Below are positions 45,762 to 57,074 of a stretch of 64,000 bases of DNA, in pieces. The notes beneath the pieces were generated by a model. It was not told where the DNA came from, did not search any database, and saw only the letters and a program-made list of their open reading frames with translations. The stretch comes from Drosophila persimilis (Eukaryota; Arthropoda; Insecta; Diptera; Drosophilidae): NCBI RefSeq assembly GCF_003286085.1, contig NW_020825312.1, positions 3,410,001 to 3,474,000 on the forward strand. Reading direction: 5' to 3'. The stretch's first letter is position 1; each line of letters opens with the position of its first letter. Position numbers and translations under genes: made by a program.

Positions 45762-46820
45762 ATGCAATGCTTTTGGGCATTTGTCTTGGGCATCATCTGT
45801 CTCCGCCTTGGAGCCGGACATGCCGTAGATCGAGGGCGACAGCTGCAGGTTCAGGCCGCAATTGGTGACTTGAGCCAAGTGAGTAGCGTAGTCGGATCCC
45901 GAATCCGGATGTAGGGCTCCCATCTAAATCCACCTGCCTGCTTGCAGATCTGTGACGGCCGGCCGGATGGCGAACTGGTGCCCCATCCGTTGGACTGCAG
46001 TGGATACTTTGTCTGCGCGCGAGTCCCGACGCTCCACTACTGCGATCAGGGCCTCCAGTTCGACGAGACTCGTGGAGCGTGCGATCTGACGGAGAATACC
46101 AACTGCAGGCAGAGTGAGCTGCTGAAGGCCAGTCACAGGCCGGCCAACGACTTTGTGGCCGACTCTTCTGAACTCATTTGGTGGCCCCAGCGGCCGCGCC
46201 CCGTCTTCGTGGCCGTTGACGTGGCCAGTGGACTGCCCGTAAGTCCCATGGCGAAGTACGACCCTCAGCATATCGAGTGCCGCCACTTTGGCGCCTACTT
46301 TCTGCCCCATCCAAGCAACTGCCGTCTGTACTTCATCTGTGCCTACGGGCACCTGCACCGTCATCAGTGCGGCCGTGGCACATTCTGGAACTACGAGCAG
46401 TCCGAGTGCCAGCTAAGCAATAGCGCCGTCTGCTACGGCCAGTCGCGGCCCGATCGCCAGGACGCCGACGGGGGGATAGACGAGACCAGTGGGACTACGA
46501 CCAGCAGCGGGGGGGAGGTGACAGTCTGCTACATTGTTGGCACCAGCGGCACCAGCACGGTCTTCTCAGAGCCTTCCACTACGGACGCGACAGTACCGCT
46601 CCTGGAGCCAGTACCTTCTCCACCACGCGCCGAAGCCAGTTCCCCCCTGACATGCCCTTCCGAGAAGCAGAGCTATATGTCCCATCCCGAGGACTGTAGC
46701 AAGTATTACATATGCATTGGCGGCTTGCCGGTGCTGACGTCTTGTCCCAAGGGTCTCTACTGGGACCAGATGTCGGGATACTGCGACCTGGCCAAGAATG
46801 TCAAATGCTTCCAAGTTTGA
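45762..46820 (+). CDS. Obstructor-type chitin-binding protein with three CBM14 domains (cluster gene 8)
   Basis: Two exons (45,762-45,878 and 45,948-46,820) with a 69-bp phase-0 intron (CAA|gtgagt, cttgcag) encode 329 residues. The N-terminus MQCFWAFVLGIICLRLGAGH is a signal peptide. Three CBM14 domains follow, starting near ICDGRP, ECRHFG and TCPSEK, with a Ser/Thr/Pro-rich linker between the second and third. Three spaced CBM14 domains define the obstructor family of insect chitin-binding proteins, of which this may be obst-F; I am not certain of the orthology. Its first exon is long (39 codons), unlike the tiny exons of the five-domain neighbours, so it is an older, separate lineage. AATAAA lies two bases after the TGA stop, at 46,823. 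Confidence 0.88.
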
Positions 46821-47196
46821 TCAATAAACTCGAGCTCCTAGTGCTCGATATTGCACTTGCTACATACGTATCGTGTCTGTGCACAAAAGTAGATTTCAAC
46901 TGCAGATCCAACTGAATTCGTATGAATGCGATCCATACATATTATCCTCCATCGAATCAATCCCAATTCCTGGCAGAAAATTCTTGACTGGAAAACATAA
47001 AAATCTGTAATGGGGCTTCAGATTATCTGCCTATTCGGAACAGAGTTCTTCCCATCTCTGACCATTTTTGATGTTTAAAAATGCTTCCGTTGGACTTTTT
47101 TTTTGTTATTATTTCTTGAGTTAATCAAGAACTCCAAAAGCCAATACTGGTAAAAACTTTTCAAAAATATCTGGTATCCTTTGACAGCACATACTT
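46821..47196. other. Intergenic spacer
   Basis: The 3' flanks of two convergent genes. No coding or repeat signal is visible apart from a T-rich tract near 47,097. Confidence 0.5.
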
Positions 47197-47433
47197 TTAC
47201 AAAACTGTGGCCATTGTAAGCCTTTGCCACATGATGCTTCTGTTGTGAATATTTTCAGGTGTCTCCCTCTCCGGCTTATCAGAATGCCACGGATAGTGCT
47301 TCACTCCGGCTACGATTCGCTTCCATAGCGTTGGGGGATCTGTTTCATCCGCAGTGACGCTTGCTGGACCACAGATCACCATGAAAAGCAAAGTTCCACA
47401 GAAGGCCAATCTAAACACGTTCGTTTCGCCCAT
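47197..47433 (-). CDS. Small secreted protein, function unknown
   Basis: A 78-codon ORF starts MGETNVFRLAFCGTLLFMVI, a strong signal peptide with probable cleavage after about residue 28. It continues as a short charged mature chain containing LWKRIVAGVKHYPWHSD. There are no cysteines in the mature part and no recognisable domain. A minus-strand TATA box lies about 210 bp upstream at 47,646-47,653. The bases just before the ATG (GAGCCTCCAG) resemble a splice acceptor, so a 5' UTR intron is possible. The length and composition would suit a short secreted peptide. Confidence 0.5.
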   Translation of the reverse strand: MGETNVFRLAFCGTLLFMVICGPASVTADETDPPTLWKRIVAGVKHYPWHSDKPERETPENIHNRSIMWQRLTMATVL

Positions 47434-47994
47434 CTGGAGGCTCCGTTTACACTCGTTTACTGGATTGTGTGCAAGTGACTGATCTTCAAAAATAAATTAA
47501 AAACAGACTCGGCATGATGGCAATCTTATCAATAGAGAATATTTTACAACGCTGCAAATTGCTTTACAGCAGATACTAATGGGATAAGATAGCAAAGATA
47601 CTAAGTTGTACAGTGGCGAAGCTAAGTATTGGCAAAGCACTTATCTATTTATAGAGAACCAATAATTGTATCCGATGAATTAATATATTTTCTATTTCTA
47701 TTACTTTTTAGAACGGTGTTTTTTTGCCTTCTTATGCAAAACTTCAGCGGGAGAAAATACATACATATATTATTTCATGTGCAAATTCATAAGCATAGGG
47801 GCTAGTGGTGGCGAAAAGTCGCTTCCTCTTCGATCGCTGGTGGGTCTATACGAAGTATTCGATTATTATATTGGCACGTACAAATTATGGCTGAGAGAAA
47901 TATATTATATTATTCCGATTTTGTGGGAAACACGAAGGAGTGTAAAAAGTATTTCTATAAAACATCTACATATGTATGTATGTATGTTCTTAGA
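47434..47994. other. Intergenic spacer
   Basis: AT-rich DNA with the candidate TATA box at 47,646-47,653 and a CATACATATA-type repeat near 47,760. No gene is supported. Confidence 0.5.
47646..47653 (-). promoter_or_regulatory. TATA box, minus strand
   Basis: TATAAATA on the minus strand, upstream of the small secreted protein ORF at 47,197-47,433. Confidence 0.4.
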
Positions 47995-48454
47995 TTACAT
48001 TAGAAGCGTCTTAATAATTAGTAAATTTAATTTTTTCATCCGCCGGGCAGTTCTTTTCGCCGTCACAGCGCCAGGAGGCTGATATACGAAGAAGGACTTC
48101 TTCCTGGCATTATTCCCCGACACTGGAGCCGCTGTTTCCACACCCTCCCCGCTGCCTAGGTCAATGGCTATGCTATGGCAATGTCGAAGGGCTGTCCGCT
48201 GTCCAGAGTTGGCCAAGACGCTCTCGGTGCTCCAGTACATATAGTCTTGCTGCCAATTAGTATCTGACGCTTGTTGCTATCCAGTAGAGGCGTATCGTTT
48301 CCTGGTCGGATGTGCGTCGGAGTGCGACGCATGGAGCTCGACCAGGACCAGGGAACACGGCTGCTCCACCCCCCTTCCACAAGATGCGCGCCCTCGGCAC
48401 GGAACGCAGATAATCAGGACATTGTCGTTGCACAGCTTTATTTAGCTTCTCCAT
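47995..48454 (-). pseudogene. Frameshifted ORF pair, possible decayed gene
   Basis: A minus-strand ORF from ATG 48,454 (MEKLNKAVQRQCPDYLRSVP...) stays open for 65 codons to a stop at 48,257. An offset frame (...WQQDYMYWSTESVLANSG... then SIAIDLGSGEGVETAAP and ARKKSFFVYQPPGAV) continues in the same direction to 47,995. A one-base slip in an AAGCGTCAG context near 48,266 would join the two frames. Both parts have protein-like composition and high GC, unlike the flanks. It may be a pseudogene, a sequencing error, or two small unrelated ORFs. No family is recognised. Motif-rich promoter-like DNA lies just upstream at 48,569-48,650. Confidence 0.3.
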
Positions 48455-48457
48455 TGG

Positions 48458-48925
48458 TCATGCCGACCTGTTTAACAACTCCGTCTGCAAAATGCATGTA
48501 AATGTAAAATCCACCCCTTTCGCACAATATACCTTGAAGACAAAATTGCATTGCTGTGCGCTTTTGCGAACAGCTGTTGTCACCTTTATCCACCAGTCTG
48601 GCAGCGCTGTGAAAATCACCGATGGATGGATGGTAACACTATCAGCTGATTTCTGGCGCCAAGAACCAAGAAAATGACAACAAAATTTCTGCCGCAAACT
48701 TTGGAAAACAACTGAAAATTCAAAAAATGCACAAAAAAAAACACAAATAAGTCCACTTAGGCGGTTAGTACTAGTTAGTTCTAGTATGCCTTTTTCCAAA
48801 AGTTCCAAAATGGTTTCTATTGCTTTGCACAGTTGATCCTCATAGGCGCTGAGTGACGGCTGGCGCCTCACCAAATGTTCAATTTGAATATTCTTTAATG
48901 TTGTAATGACTGTTGTAACAGACAT
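48458..48925 (-). CDS. Hypothetical small gene
   Basis: A 155-codon minus-strand ORF starts MSVTTVITTLKNIQIEHLVR and continues with a plausible amphipathic helix (YEDQLCKAIETILELLEKG). The middle third (GLICVFFCAFFEF) looks like a translated pyrimidine-rich intron with a ttttcag acceptor. A further intron is possible near the end: TTCAAG|gtatat to attttgcag, keeping frame into TELLNRSA and stop. The true product is therefore probably shorter than the ORF. AATAAA lies about 15 bases after the stop. Function unknown. Confidence 0.35.
   Translation of the reverse strand: MSVTTVITTLKNIQIEHLVRRQPSLSAYEDQLCKAIETILELLEKGILELTSTNRLSGLICVFFCAFFEFSVVFQSLRQKFCCHFLGSWRQKSADSVTIHPSVIFTALPDWWIKVTTAVRKSAQQCNFVFKVYCAKGVDFTFTCILQTELLNRSA
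48569..48650. promoter_or_regulatory. Pair of E-box core-promoter motifs
   Basis: AACAGCTGTT (48,569-48,578) and ATCAGCTGAT (48,641-48,650) both match the palindromic AWCAGCTGWT element of Drosophila core promoters. GGTAACACT between them is one base from the motif-1 core GGTCACACT. The block could start transcription in either direction, including the ORF beginning at 48,454. It overlaps the 3' half of the ORF at 48,458-48,925, so one of the two readings must be revised. Confidence 0.4.
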
Positions 48926-48961
48926 TTAAATTTAAATTTAAACAAATTTGGAAATTAAACT

Positions 48962-49547
48962 TTAAAGTTTGGCAACGTGACGCAGCTCCTCTGATCGAAA
49001 GATCGCTCTGGGCAAGTTGTTCATGTTTGTTAGGTTACTGAGAGCGCGTATTGGTTGTATACTTGACTGGAGTGTTGACTGAGGATACACAGTCTTTGTG
49101 TGGTCTTCCAGCACCGCCTGGTCGAAGGGAACAGAAGAGTTTGCTATGGCTGTGGATCCTATGATGGTGAGCGGTTCTTCCTGCATATTTGTTTCCAAAA
49201 TGCTATTCTTCTCTCGAAAAGAAATGGTATCTACTTATATATAAAATATCGTTGATATTGATCGTTGCTAGCTGGACAAGTCTTTAGATGTAAAATGTGG
49301 CTTTACCGTGAGAGCATATTGGTCAGGAAAAACGACTCATCACGTCCATGGCACTGTTCAGGAAGAACACACCAATACGGATCCCGCCTGCAGACAGGAC
49401 CCCACTGAAGCCTGTGCGCATGTAAACACAGTCTGATGGGAGAACTGTTTGTGCATCCGAGCATCCCACATACTGCGAACTGCGAGGCAAAACTGTATAC
49501 CCTAGTGCCCTAAAATTATGGGGTATAATAAATGATGTCAGTTCCAT
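48962..49547 (-). pseudogene. Remnant of a multi-exon gene, identity unknown
   Basis: Two minus-strand open stretches look coding. The first (about 49,323-49,510) reads YVGCSDAQTVLPSDCVYMRT and GGIRIGVFFLNSAMDVMSRF after an acceptor-like TTCGCAG. It runs into a stop at a T5 tract; in the adjacent frame it would stay open to a CG|gtaaag donor. The second (48,962-49,240) reads SFREKNSILETNMQEEPLTI and ends ELRHVAKL-stop. The hydrophobic part could be membrane-embedded. No upstream exons or promoter are seen before 49.55 kb, so this is probably a truncated, decaying copy of a gene located elsewhere. Confidence 0.3.
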
Positions 49548-50149
49548 GCTAACGAACGTTTAAAGATTGTCCCTGATCTCAACGCACATTGATCTGTTCA
49601 TTCATAAATAATCCATTAACGTCTTCGGTTTTCTGTTTTTTGTTTGCTTATGTATCCATCTATGTACATACATATGTACGTTTATTCCGATATTGTATGT
49701 GAACATACAAATGTTTCGCGCAATATTTTGCTTAATTTAAATTTATCTTCCAAAGCGGTTGGAGCTCAGTTAGGGCTCGCTATCCGCTCTCAGCCGTACG
49801 GCGGCGTTCTGCTCATTAATTAATTCAAGCGTCCAAACTCGGTCGCTGGTCAACAAAAAAACTCTCTGTGAAGTGACTCATGAGCCAACGCGTGCTTCTG
49901 GGGTCGGAACACTTGACACCCTTCAAGATTGGTCGTTCCTATGGCAGTAGTATGATATGGTGGTAGGACTATTATAGACACAATTTGGACAGAATTGGAC
50001 AGAGTCTTTAAAAATTATTGGATTGAATTGTTATCCATCTTGTCAAAATTCTAGCAAATCTTCTCTTGTAAAGTGCTCTAAAAAGCTGAAAGCTCGAAAA
50101 CTGAACCCTGTATCCCCTCTGAAAGAGTAAACAGCTGGAGCCGCGCCGC

Positions 50150-51066
50150 CGCATTGCCAGCGCACGCACACCACTCTGTTCCAACGCCGAAAGAGAGTCT
50201 GACAGCGAGAGAGAGAGCCGCACTATTTTTGCTGCGGCGATCGGTCGTACATGAAACGCCAGAGTTGGCATTTAGCTTTGTCCGCGAGCGGGAGTTCTTT
50301 TTTTTGTTATTTATTTTCGCAACGACGTCGTTCCCTGGAAGTAAGTGCGCACACATGGCGGTACTACTCGCGACTCGGGCACATTGCTAATTCTGATGCG
50401 CGCAGCGATAGGGTTAAGTGCGGTGCGGTGCGGCTCGCTTCGGAATTGTTCACCAGCTAGCTTGTGAGTGTAGCAGCTGCAGGGCGACGGCTGTCCGTCC
50501 TGAACCCAATTTTTTTCAAGTGCAAAAAAGCTGGCGTTGTTTAATAGAAACACAATAACAATAATTAGAGGTAATCAAATTGAAACGTGCAAAACGGCGA
50601 GAAAGAGAGAGCATGTCATTTTGTGCGTGTGCCGTGTGCCAGCGTGCGTTAGTGTTTCTGTGTGTGTTGTGTTTGTGAGGTGAGCGAGAGCGAAAGCAGC
50701 GAGAGAGTGGCTCTCAGCTGTCAGCTGGTTGTCAAATTGCGCAAAAAGCCTTTATATAAACGCTCTCTCTCTCTCTCTCTCTCTCTTTCTACATATATGT
50801 AAGGTACATAAGGTGCACATGAAAATATGTACTATTTAATTTTGTTTTGTTTTCCATGCACTGCGTTTCGTTAGAGCATTTCGACGACTGCGTCGTCTAT
50901 TCCCGAAACAAACTGCAGTCCGTCCCCTAGCGGTACTGGGCAAATAAGAGTGAAGTGCATTTCTTTGTCGGCGTGTGCGCGCGCTTCAAAGCTGGCTGCC
51001 GCTGAAAAAACGGCTGCGCTTTGACCAGGCCAAAATCGAGCAAGGCTACATACTATGTATACGAGA

Positions 51067-51114
<48 letters not shown>

Positions 51115-51370
51115 GTGTGAGCGCAAGCGTCGCGTCGGACTTCGAATCGGACGTATCGTCGGGTCGGTAAAATGCCAATGCGATTCCGAGTGTTAATGAA
51201 AAAGGCAAAGCTTATGAAAATCTCGAAAGCAACAGCAGCAGTAGCACAACAGTGAAACAGTAGAGCAGCAACAGCGAAAATCGGAAACTACTTATATCAA
51301 AAGCAGTCTATCAGGAAAGAGCGACACACACACACACACATACGCACACACATACGCACTAAATATCAAC
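50150..51370 (+). promoter_or_regulatory. GAGA-rich promoter region with candidate first exons
   Basis: CT/GA tracts at 50,205-50,216, 50,763-50,786 and 51,066-51,100 would bind GAGA factor. CG-rich stretches typical of 5' UTRs end in donor-like sequences: CTGGAA|gtaagt at 50,341 and TTAGAG|gtaatc near 50,571. I infer one or more non-coding first exons of the large plus-strand gene whose coding exon begins at 55,443. No TATA box is evident. Confidence 0.45.
51066..51100. repeat. (TC)n dinucleotide tract
   Basis: A pure TC run of about 34 bases, one of several GAGA-type tracts in the promoter-like region. Confidence 0.9.
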
Positions 51371-52715
51371 TTGTGGAGCTGATAACGCTGAAGGGTAAAT
51401 ATTGCCAACACTTTCTGATGTCCCGCCCGACACTACGACACGACACTACAACCGAACCCAATTATTGGAAACTCTTGGCTGCCATATGCACCGATGTCTT
51501 CAGATTAACTGAAAAACTACAAAATATACCATCCATAACAGATTTTCATTTGAATCAGTGGTCTTTGGGCCGGGTTTCACTGTGGCAGACATGCGGAACG
51601 TACATGTGGGAGATGGCACATCTTGTTATCAGCTTTTTATCACGTTAATCTGCTAGAGATTTATGTAACATGCATATATCACACGACCTTATCATGAGTC
51701 CACCCCCCACCTATGTACCTGATGGGTTCCATCATTAGTACCTACTAGTTCGCACAGTGTTGGAACCGGTTCGTTGGAGCTCGGGTTCCTATAAGGATTA
51801 CCACAAGGAAGAGAGCGTCTATCTATCATCAGTGACGGATGCTGCATATGAGAGTGCTTCGACAACAACAATGCGTTGTCAATGAGACACGCAAACAGGT
51901 TTCATCCGAACCCAAACAACGAGACAACACAACACAAAACACAGCACCATCGGAGAGGCAGCCAAGTGTATGCCCGACTGGCACCTACCCCGCACTTCCT
52001 ACATATTTCTCTGGAGTGTATTCATTTCATAAAAAGAGACAAAAGACAAAAGGCCATCGAGCCCTCTCACAAATTTTGGATTCTTTACAAGTTGTCTCAA
52101 GTGGACGACGGACTTACGTCAGCCGGTGCGACCGTTGGGTTGCAGGGTGTCCATTTCGTAGAATTTTGATTGCCAGTTGTTAGAAAGCATTCGGTTTTGG
52201 CCATGTTCGATGTGCAGCATGTGCGGGCCGTACATTGTACATACCTAGGATTTGTCCCCAGAAGATGGTCGAGCGCCCCATGGAAGCTTTCACTGGATTA
52301 CATGTTTCCTCCGCACTGATCTGAACTCTACGCGGGCATAGCCATGTGGCATGCGGTAACGTAATACGCATCGAAGCTTCTGTTTCGTCTCAAGCCCAAG
52401 ACCAAGTGAATCTAACACACAAAAGCCGGGTTCAAGCGGACACAATCACAATCCCTCGTCAAAATGTAATCAAACGCGAATCGGAGAATCCACTGAACCA
52501 TAGCGAATATTCAAACGAAATCGATATCGATATCGGGATCCAGTGGCAGGTGCAAGAGCAGAGAAATCACTTTAAAATAAATGAAAAGACAGTTAAAACA
52601 TCATTGGGCTTTAGGACCTCAGAAGCAGCTCTGCTCTCGTTAACATTTAACCACAAATGCGAGTACTTTTGCGGCTAAATTTGAAGTTGATCTCAAGACC
52701 CGGGAGACAGGGCAA

Positions 52716-52768
52716 CTGATATTGATATTGATATTGATATTCTGATCATGATCATGATCATGATCACG
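52716..52768. repeat. Adjacent TTGATA and TGATCA tandem arrays
   Basis: About four TTGATA units are followed within three bases by four overlapping TGATCA palindromes (period 6). The second array is fully self-complementary. Confidence 0.85.
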
Positions 52769-53940
52769 GCTTCTCTATGCGGTTTAATGCGTGTACCCCT
52801 CTCGATACCCTTCACAGCAGAAGGGTAAATACAGGGTGACAGGGTGCCTGCCAGAGAAACCGGAAACTCTTGTCATAGATTGGCATATTTTTATGCAGCA
52901 GAGAATATCGATTGGATATTGTAGGTTAAGATAGCTAATGAAAACCCAATTTCTGCAAGCAATAATGTGATTGTGATTGTCGGGTATCTCACAGTCGGTA
53001 TGGGAACTACAATGTTATTTAGATTTATTTTTAGCGGAGGATGGGTCTCCATTAGACATTCAAGTCGAGTTTTTCCAATGGATGTCAGCATAGAAATGTC
53101 AATGATATGTCAAACAATCCATTCAGAGGGCTTTCCGAAGGTCTTTTACGCTTAAAGGGACTCTCAATGACGGAATAATCTCATGATAAATTACTGAAAC
53201 CAAAATGCACTCCAGAAACTGCTTGAACTCACAAATATCACGTGCATTTAATCTGTTGGGACAAAAGTATAGTACCATATATCACGTACATTGTACGTAT
53301 ATGCAAGGATACACGTTGCATTGGGCCTGCTCTTGTATGAATGTCTCATTTGCAAGTAGTGATGGAACACGCCTAATCTTCAAATAAAAGCCTCATTCTT
53401 AGCCTTCGAAAGATAGGACCTGCCGGTAGAACCCTCCCGAAAGTACACACTTTCCAAGTGGGATCCGGCTTCTGGCCTTAGTGGCCTAATTGGCTTTGCC
53501 TCTGAAGTTCCGGATCCAAAAAGAGTCAATACTCCTTAATTGTCGTGTGCGTGAGTCATTTCAACAATTAAAAATAAGTAAAGTTCTGCTGGATTGCGGG
53601 ATTGACATTGATAAAACACACACAAGCTCGGGAGTGAGTATAAAACGACTATCAAGTACCCTGCACTATGGTTTTTTGTTTATCCTGGCTATGTATTACT
53701 CCTCCCATTTCTTGGAGGTTTATTCTTTGAAAACTGACTCCAGCCAGACGCGCAAGCAAAATGCATCCAAGAACAACATACATACTGCGTGCGTGACTAG
53801 ATATGTATAATTCTAGCAATTGAAATGTCAATTTAGTTCAGCAACATATTGCTTGAGAAAATCATCAACTGATTTTCTGATGTGCAATCGATTGAGTGGC
53901 ACAAAAATGTTGATAGCGTTTCCAGAGAGAAAGAGTGTGC

Positions 53941-53962
53941 GAGAGAGAGAGAGAGAGAGAGA
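53941..53962. repeat. (GA)n dinucleotide tract
   Basis: About eleven GA repeats, a potential GAGA-factor site, within the long non-coding region. Confidence 0.9.
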
Positions 53963-55442
53963 TATCAGTGCTGTACAATCTTTTTGGATTCCCACAACAG
54001 GTGAAAAACGGAACCAAAGCAATCAACCGCCAACCACCCACACACCCACACACCCACACATGCTAACAGCAGATATCGCACCACCAAAGGGTAGGGAACG
54101 TGTGACTGGGGCTTTTTTTTTGTTTCTGTTTTTGTTTTTCTTCTGTGTGGAAATCTTATCAAACAGCGAATGTTGTGAATGTTGTTTTTGAGGCTTTGGC
54201 TGGAAATAAAAATTGCTCGAGATAACAATTTAGGCAAAAGTTTCACCACAATGGAGAAGAGGGTCTATCCCTATCTCTATCTCTCCACTCAGTCAGTTAT
54301 TCCATTTTAGCCGGGTTCCACTAGAGCTCATCCACATGCCAATCGTTTGGAGTGGCAGGCGGCAAGTGGCCAGTGTGGCCAGAGTCGCTCAGTGGCAAAT
54401 AAGCTGCACTCTTTCCTGGGCAATACTTCAATATGTGCGAGTATCTTGTTTCAGCACTGGAGGAGGGTAAAAGGGAAGCGGAAGGGAAAGGCTAAGGGTA
54501 AGGGAAAGAGTGGGTGTTTGCACTTTGGCAATATCTACTGTACACGAGAGATAGTGGCTCCCTCGATTCCAGATATCACTCGCATGCGAGCATGTCTGTC
54601 ATTTGATTTTTGTATTTCCATCGCACATATGTACATCCATGATGGATGTATGTACATTGCACATTGTACATATTGGACGGTCGCACTCTTCTGTGGCCTT
54701 ATCAATACGAACGAACCGAACGACTGCCGTCCTTTTGGGCGATGATAAATTGACTGACAGACTGCTATTCCGGCTCGTCCATTGTCCAGCACTGCCCAGA
54801 GGTCAATGTCACTCAAAACAGGGAATTTGAATGGACATTTGACTGATGGAATCACTAAATTTTGGCACCGACTCTGCTTCAAGACCGAAATGGAAGAGAA
54901 GGCTCCAAATCCATAAATCAACTATGTTCGATCGACTCGATTATAGGAGTGTATTTTGAGTTTATTGGAATAAGTTTCTCCAAGAATTTCATTTCCAAAT
55001 TAATTGAAGGAAAAGCTGTTTTCTTTTTTCCGAGATTTTATAGAAATGAATACTCCAAAGGCGATCATTTCTTTGAATTGGTATTCCATTTATTCTTCAA
55101 AAAAGTTCTGTATTTTTTTATCTAGAATTCCACTAAATTCATTCGAAAAATGTACAATATTCATAGTCAATTCTCGACGAATTGCTCTGAAAATAAAGGC
55201 AAGATAAACTGAAATTTCTTTTGTAATAAATACGATAGCCTCTGAAAGTTGATGGACATATAGAAGGAACAGAGCTCCTATATCTCTAGAGTATGTTGAA
55301 CTGTGGGGCAAGGCAGGGGAGTGGGAGGGGCATTAGATCAATAAAAACAATTGGCCCAAAAGAAACAATGACTCGATTCTTAATCAAGAAATTTGTTAAC
55401 ACTCTCTTTCGCTCTCTCTCTCTCTATCTCTCTCTCGTTTAG

Positions 55443-57002
55443 GAGGGCCTAAAGTCCACTGGCCTTGGAATGTATGCCACAAGGGAGACAAAGAGCGCCG
55501 CCAAGGCGCAGAAAAAGACCCAAAAGGTGACCAAAAAGCAGCAACAGAAGCAACAGCAGCAGCAGCAACAGCAACAGCAGCAGCAGCAGCAGAACGGCAT
55601 AAAAATCGGGAATACGACGAGGTCTTCGCCGAATGCCAAGACCCCACCGCAAACCACCACCAACAACAACAATAACAATAATAACATTGTTCCAAACAAC
55701 AACAAAGATCCGCCAACGGAAACGACAAGCACGGGACAGAAATTCCGGGCACACTACGAGGCAGAGCGAAGGGCCACTGTGGCAGCCACAACGCTGCCAT
55801 CGCTGCCGGGATACGAGAACGTGGCCAAGATGGAGCGATCCAACAGCTTTTCGCTGCGGACAAAGCTCTCGAAGTTCATCAATCACCTGACGGGCAGCAA
55901 GGAGAACCTGTCGCGCACCGAGGAGGATGCAGAGTCCGGCCGTACGCCCTTCACGTTCACGCGCAGCCGCTCCATGATCCTGATGCGTCGCCCCAATCGA
56001 CGGAGCTTCATTGAGCCGCAGCTGGAGCAGCTGTCGGAGGAGACGGAGAAGTCCGGGGGGGATCTCACCTCGCCCGCCTCTCCGCGCAAGACCTCGATGG
56101 CCGAGGAGTCGCCTGTCTTGCTGCGGCGCGGGGAGGTCTCCGGCTCAGTGCGTACGCCCACGCGACGCCAATCGGCGCATCCGATTACCTCCACGCCGCT
56201 GGATGAGGTGTCGTCCGCGTCCGCGTCGGCGTCGGTGCCCGTTGTCCAGCGCAAGGCCTCCCTCATGTCGGACAATCCGCAGCTGAACTTCCAGAAGCGG
56301 CGCTCCAACACGCTGATCGCCTCCTTCAAAAGCACCTTCAGCGGTCTGGCCGGCGGCGGTGGCGGTGGCAGCGGTGGCAGTGGCATCGGCATCGGCATCG
56401 GCGGCAACGAGAAGAAGGACAAGATGAACCCCAAGTGGAGCGCCTCGCTGCAGTCGCTGCAGGCCATCGACAACATGGTGTCCTATGCCAACATGTCCTT
56501 CATCGACTACGACAAGTTCAACGGCTACGAGAAGCAGCTCGAGCGGCAGCAGTCGCTCATGAGTCTCGCGGAGCAGCCGCTGCCCGTTGCCACACAGCTG
56601 CCACTGCCTGCCACAGCCATGACGCACTCCTCGCACTCGCACTCGCATTCGCATTCGCACTCGCACTCCCCCTCGCCCTCGCTGCCCGTCCCCCTGGTCT
56701 CCTCCCTGGAGGAGACGGTGGTCCGGATGGTGGTGATGCGGCGCAATAAACGGGGAAGCAGCACCTCTCTGGCGGCCCGCACCAGCCTGGACACCGACTA
56801 CGAGCACAATCTCGACAAGGTGCACAACGTCTATCGCGAGAGTCTCGACTCGCGCACCCTGGAGCTCCTGAATCTGCGCTCCCGCAACTCGTTCATCCAG
56901 GACCAGCCGCTGCTCTTCGATGCCCTCAATCTGGAGGATGGCTCTGTGGCACGTCGCTGCAAGCTCTGTTCCCAGCGTGTGGCCAGGAGCGGCAGCATGA
57001 AG

Positions 57003-57034
<32 letters not shown>

Positions 57035-57074
57035 GCGAGATGCCGTGGACGGGCGAGGGAATCCAAAGAAACAG
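55443..57074 (+). CDS. Large coding exon of an unidentified polyQ/polyN, Ser-rich basic protein (partial gene)
   Basis: The exon opens after a long CT tract and GTTTAG acceptor and ends at CAG|gtaagc (57,075). It is open throughout. The first ATG is at 55,470 (MYATRETKSAAKAQKK), though nine sense codons precede it, so an upstream coding exon is possible. From that ATG there are 535 codons, ending in phase 0. The protein is Lys-rich, then polyGln, then polyAsn. Basic Ser/Arg segments follow (RTPFTFTRSRSMILMRRPNR, FQKRRSNTLIASFKSTFSG), which look like kinase-site-rich regulatory sequence, with a His-Ser repeat and a CKLC...C cluster near the end. I do not recognise the family; an N-terminal region of a cytoskeletal or GTPase regulator is one possibility. 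Later exons are not found in the window. Intron retention would add seven residues and stop at 57,098. Confidence 0.75.

Larger units (their letters stand above)
49548..55442. other. Long non-coding region: promoters and intron of the downstream gene
   Basis: No coding exon is supported in this 5.9 kb. Promoter-like GAGA-rich DNA at 50,150-51,370 is listed separately. The remainder contains simple repeats, including TTGATA and TGATCA arrays at 52,716-52,768, a (GA)n run at 53,941-53,962, a TACATA palindrome near 54,630, and AAGGG/TAAGGG units at 54,468-54,510. The 110-codon ORF at 52,346-52,678 has no domain. The region is most simply a long first intron of the gene with a coding exon at 55,443. 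Confidence 0.5.

Noticed and set aside
52346..52678. 110-codon plus-strand ORF
   Set aside because: No domain, no promoter or splice context, and codon use like intergenic DNA.
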